A stretch of DNA of 64,000 nucleotides from Cyanoderma ruficeps (taxonomy: Eukaryota > Chordata > Aves > Passeriformes > Timaliidae), in contig VZDJ01004378.1 of NCBI GenBank assembly GCA_008694505.1, positions 8,191,057 through 8,255,056 of the forward strand, in the 5' to 3' direction. A program made the position numbers and the translations under genes. The notes beneath the pieces were generated by a model. It saw only the letters and a program-made list of their open reading frames with translations, ran no database searches and was not told the DNA's origin. Shown one piece after another: positions 60,901 through 64,000 of the stretch. Each line of letters begins with the position of its first letter. The first letter of the stretch is position 1.

Positions 60901-63186
60901 AGCTATGATCCTGGGGGAAAAATAAATATAAGAAATATATATAGACTAGGAGGGTTGCGATTTTTGTTCTGGTTTTATTGCCAGATAATGAATAGCCACT
61001 AGAAAATTCAGAAAACCTGACATAGCTTGTATAGTAAAGTATTTAAGTGTGCTGATGATATTATGCAGAGAAGCAACAGCTTGCTAGTATTCAGGACTGA
61101 CTGAGCTTAATAAGCAAAGCCTAACTTAAGCAAGAACAAGGTAGTTGCTATTTGGTTTACCTGACAACATGAAACATGAGAAGTACAATGGAGAAGTCAT
61201 CCAGCAAATACTAAAACACAGGGTAAACATGGACATTCAAAAGCATATGTATACAAACTTCAGAGAATGAAAAACAACAAAGAAATTACAGAAAATTCTA
61301 GCAAGTTCAAGAGATAGTTCTGTTTGGTTTGAAATAGACACAGTTCCCAAAGACTCAAGGTAGTATAAGGAAACAAATTTTAAAACTTTTTCAGCTTCTA
61401 ACAGAGCACACCAGTAGTAGTATCTATGTTAGAATTGCACAGCTGAGGCACACACCTTCAGCCGCTGTAAATTACATCTGAAAAAAATAGCCCTATTATT
61501 GCCTCTTTGTGTGCTCTGAATTTAACAGCAGCAATGAACGAGACTGAAAGAAGACCACTGTAATGTTGTGATTGTAGAAATGAAATCTATTTCTTATACT
61601 CAGCCTTAAGCTATTACAAGCACGGTGGGAGGAAATCAAGCTGTTCCATTGAGAAAATTGGTATTGAGGATCTGGGATCCTTTCACTGGATAAAACAACT
61701 CCTGTTAAAGAATGTGGTAGCTCCTGGCCATGACCAGCCTCAACTTCTACCACCAAAACATATTTCTGGGAGCAGACTGCCACTCTTACGATCTGCAGAT
61801 AAAGTGTGTGTGTCACCTGAGTAACAAGTGCAGATGTGTTGACTTTTCCTAGAACATCTGCACTTGTGACTTCTTTTGGCAGAAAGTTCAACATGTGGAT
61901 CCCTACAAGTATGTCCATGCCAAGTATGTCAAGAGTGTCCAGTGAGATGCTCTTGCTGTGTCTTGCTGCTGTAACTGCTTCTTCTAGTACCATATCTGAG
62001 CCAAGCTTCAGCCTCTTTGACTTGCAGGAGTTCTTATATCACATAGTATGTGAACCCAAACTATTTTGTGCAGAACTCCTTAGCAAAGCCAGTGTTACAT
62101 ATAGGTACAAACAACTGTGCCAGAATTTCTCAAAGATTCACTGTCCCATATCAACTAAGAGAAATTTTTTTCTCTCTCACAAAAGACATTTCAGAAGGAA
62201 ATAAAATATTTATCCATCTTACTGCATCATTCAAGAAGTTAAAGGACAGCACGAAATCTTAAACCACATCAGGTCAGGAGGGAAACAACCTTGTCTCTGC
62301 ATTTTTTTTAAGCAAGAAACTTTCCTAATACTTCTGCACCCCATTTCTGTCCCCACCATAAGATAGTACACAATCACAACCATAGTAAATGTTCCCAGAC
62401 ATGGTATCTAGAGAACAAGAGCAGGGAGTTTTATGGGGGCTGCTTACACACTGTCCTCATGATCATCTTCAGACTGCTCCTACTTAGCCATACCTCCAAC
62501 ATACAGTACTTATTATGACTGAAGAAAAATGTGCCTGCACAGCTTTGCTCTCTGCATATGTCCACATTTCTGCTCAGCAAGGCACTGATGTAAAGACCAC
62601 TGTGGCCTGGAAAGCCCAGGGAAAGTTTTACACATCCCCTTTCTTCATACAGGGACTTAGGTTCTGACACTTTCTGTCACCAGCCTGTACTGCCCATACT
62701 GCACCCTCTGGCCTTTCCTGGTATGATGTGATGAACACAGGCAGGGATCCAAGGAAGTCAGTTTCTTCACCAGGCAGGAAAAGAAAAGCTCATTTTCTTT
62801 AGTGAAATTAACATTTTTACAAGGGCAAAGCCAACACAAAAAAAAGAAGAATCAGGCCTAGATTTGTGCTTATCTATTTGTCTAAAGACATACATTAGAA
62901 AATGGTTTTATTGTTGAGAATAGCAAATGCCGACTTCTACAGAAGTACAAAATATTACATTATTATATAATTTGTACCATATTCTTTGAAAAATAGCATG
63001 AAAAATGTCATTTCTAATATCCTCCAAGAAGCCTGTCTTCTTAGGAAAAAACCTTACTTAAGGTAGCTTAAAAATAAGAATAGCAGGAATGGAAACATGC
63101 TCAGAGTACCCCTCCAGGGACAGACCTGCTAATGGACATGCAAAAGAAGCAATACTGCCCTTGCAGATAGCCATGACAGAAAGACA
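57963..63186. other. Intergenic, no gene recognised (holds a hairpin and one long frame)
   Basis: AT-rich DNA. The longest frame outside recognised repeats is on the minus strand at 61496-61993 (165 codons, starting MVLEEAVTAARH). It has a balanced composition with VTSADVLGKVNTSALVTQV and KYVLVVEVEAGHGQ stretches, but I cannot assign it. The hairpin at 61821-61870 falls inside it. A plus-strand frame overlaps at 61836-62204. Minus-strand frames near 59294 (117 codons) and 59870 (113 codons) look like chance. Confidence 0.5.
61821..61870. repeat. Inverted repeat, 17-bp arms
   Basis: GTAACAAGTGCAGATGT at 61821-61837 pairs with ACATCTGCACTTGTGAC at 61854-61870 with one mismatch. The central 14 bp are perfect. 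The loop is 16 bases (61838-61853). Confidence 0.9.
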
Positions 63187-63300
63187 GGCTGCATAAGGCC
63201 TTGAGCAATCTGATCTAGTGGAAGATGTCCCTGCCCATGGCAGTGGAAGTTGGGACTAGATAATCATTTCAAACCCTTAACATTCCGTGACTCTATGATT
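63187..63300 (+). mobile_element. CR1 LINE 3' tip
   Basis: Short plus-strand CR1 3' end: GGCCTTGAGCAATCTGATCT, then GTGGAAGATGTCCCTGCCCA, and finally CCGTGACTCTATGATT, the terminal repeat. No coding part. 5' truncated. Confidence 0.9.
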
Positions 63301-64000
63301 AGATTTGGGAGATGTCTCTGTTGTGGCTGATGCAAGAGAGACGTACCAGCAAATCTTCTAACAAGGAAATATACAGGAAGTGCAAATCCAAATCATTCAT
63401 TTTTTTGCATTTGTTTTATCAGAACCAAATTAGAACAGAGATAAAAGCCACCACACAGTTATTTAGTGTGCAGTGATACCTTTGACATGCAATTTGTCTT
63501 TCAGAGGGGGAAAGATTATTTAGACTGACATACCTTTGTGTTTCCTCTCTGATCTGAGGTAGTGGAGTCGACAGCAATGTTCCTTGGTGTCACAATCTGG
63601 CTGCAATCATCAAGCTGCCCACTTCCAGAGAGGCAAAAATTTACCATGTTGACATATTCCTACTGGCAGTGTAGCTGTTTCATCTCATGTAGAAGGAACA
63701 TACTGCCATGTTAGGTTTTGACAGGTCTCCAGAAAAATAAATGCACTTAGCTGGCAATTTCTCTGCAAAGACACTACAATATTTAACCCACTTCCATGAA
63801 GACCAACAGAAACATTTTCACTATTATTGACAATACAATCAGCATTATACGGATTTTCATTATAGCACTTTCTTGTTAGTAGGCTTTTAGAGAAGTTTTA
63901 AGATTAAAAATATTGTTTTAAGAGTATCTAATCTCTAGCAAGAAATTAAGGCCATAGATTTCAAGCTCTAATGACTAACATTTTCTCTCGACCATTAGTT
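63301..64000. other. Intergenic, no gene recognised
   Basis: No repeat or coding motif recognised up to the window edge. Confidence 0.5.

Noticed and set aside
1..64000. CRISPR arrays, bacterial operons, tRNA or rRNA genes
   Set aside because: No regularly spaced repeats, ribosome-binding sites with long frames, or tRNA A/B box pair were seen. The repeats are vertebrate retroelements.

Overview
This window looks like AT-rich intergenic DNA from a bird, probably a songbird. The evidence is the repeat content: several CR1 LINE copies with the avian-type 3' tail (a short repeat of the ATTCTATG kind), plus several endogenous retroviral LTRs of types I recognise from songbird genomes. No ordinary host protein-coding gene, rRNA, tRNA, CRISPR array or bacterial-style operon could be supported. 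The open reading frames are mostly short, stop quickly, and either overlap repeats or look like chance. Family names are recognition from memory. Boundaries rest on target-site duplications (TSDs) and terminal motifs read directly.

Layout. 1-3342: unannotated. 3343-5085: a minus-strand CR1 split by a solo LTR (3857-4540) flanked by the 6-bp repeat GATCCC. 9433-10620: a second minus-strand CR1 split near its 3' tip by a solo LTR (9455-10265, repeat ATTTA). 13840-14815: a very old CR1/L3-like reverse transcriptase relic. 14816-29089: long unannotated stretch with pyrimidine tracts and a perfect hairpin. 29090-29328: a short CR1 3' end. 30938-32904: a retroviral cluster made of a partial LTR on the minus strand, then on the plus strand an LTR, a decayed lysine-type primer-binding site, a leader and a truncated 61-codon frame. 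34180-34949: a solo LTR of the same family as the one at 9455, with repeat CCTAT and a duplicated U3 block. 42908-43205: a compact 298-bp solo LTR with the 6-bp repeat AGTAGT. 44820-45292 and 51006-52065: two more members of the LTR family seen at 30938. 49619-50205: CR1 3' part. 55970-57962: the longest CR1, 2 kb, with broken endonuclease and reverse transcriptase. 63187-63300: a CR1 3' tip.

The window is a record of retroelement activity. CR1 copies landed first, and at two places retroviral LTRs later inserted into them, which gives a relative order. The LTRs recombined down to solo copies, and only the 31.4-32.9 kb element keeps internal sequence. Nothing encoded here appears intact. Three hairpins (19.47, 52.1 and 61.8 kb) and one long minus-strand frame (61.5-62.0 kb) are the main unexplained items. 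I found no evidence for a new multi-gene system.
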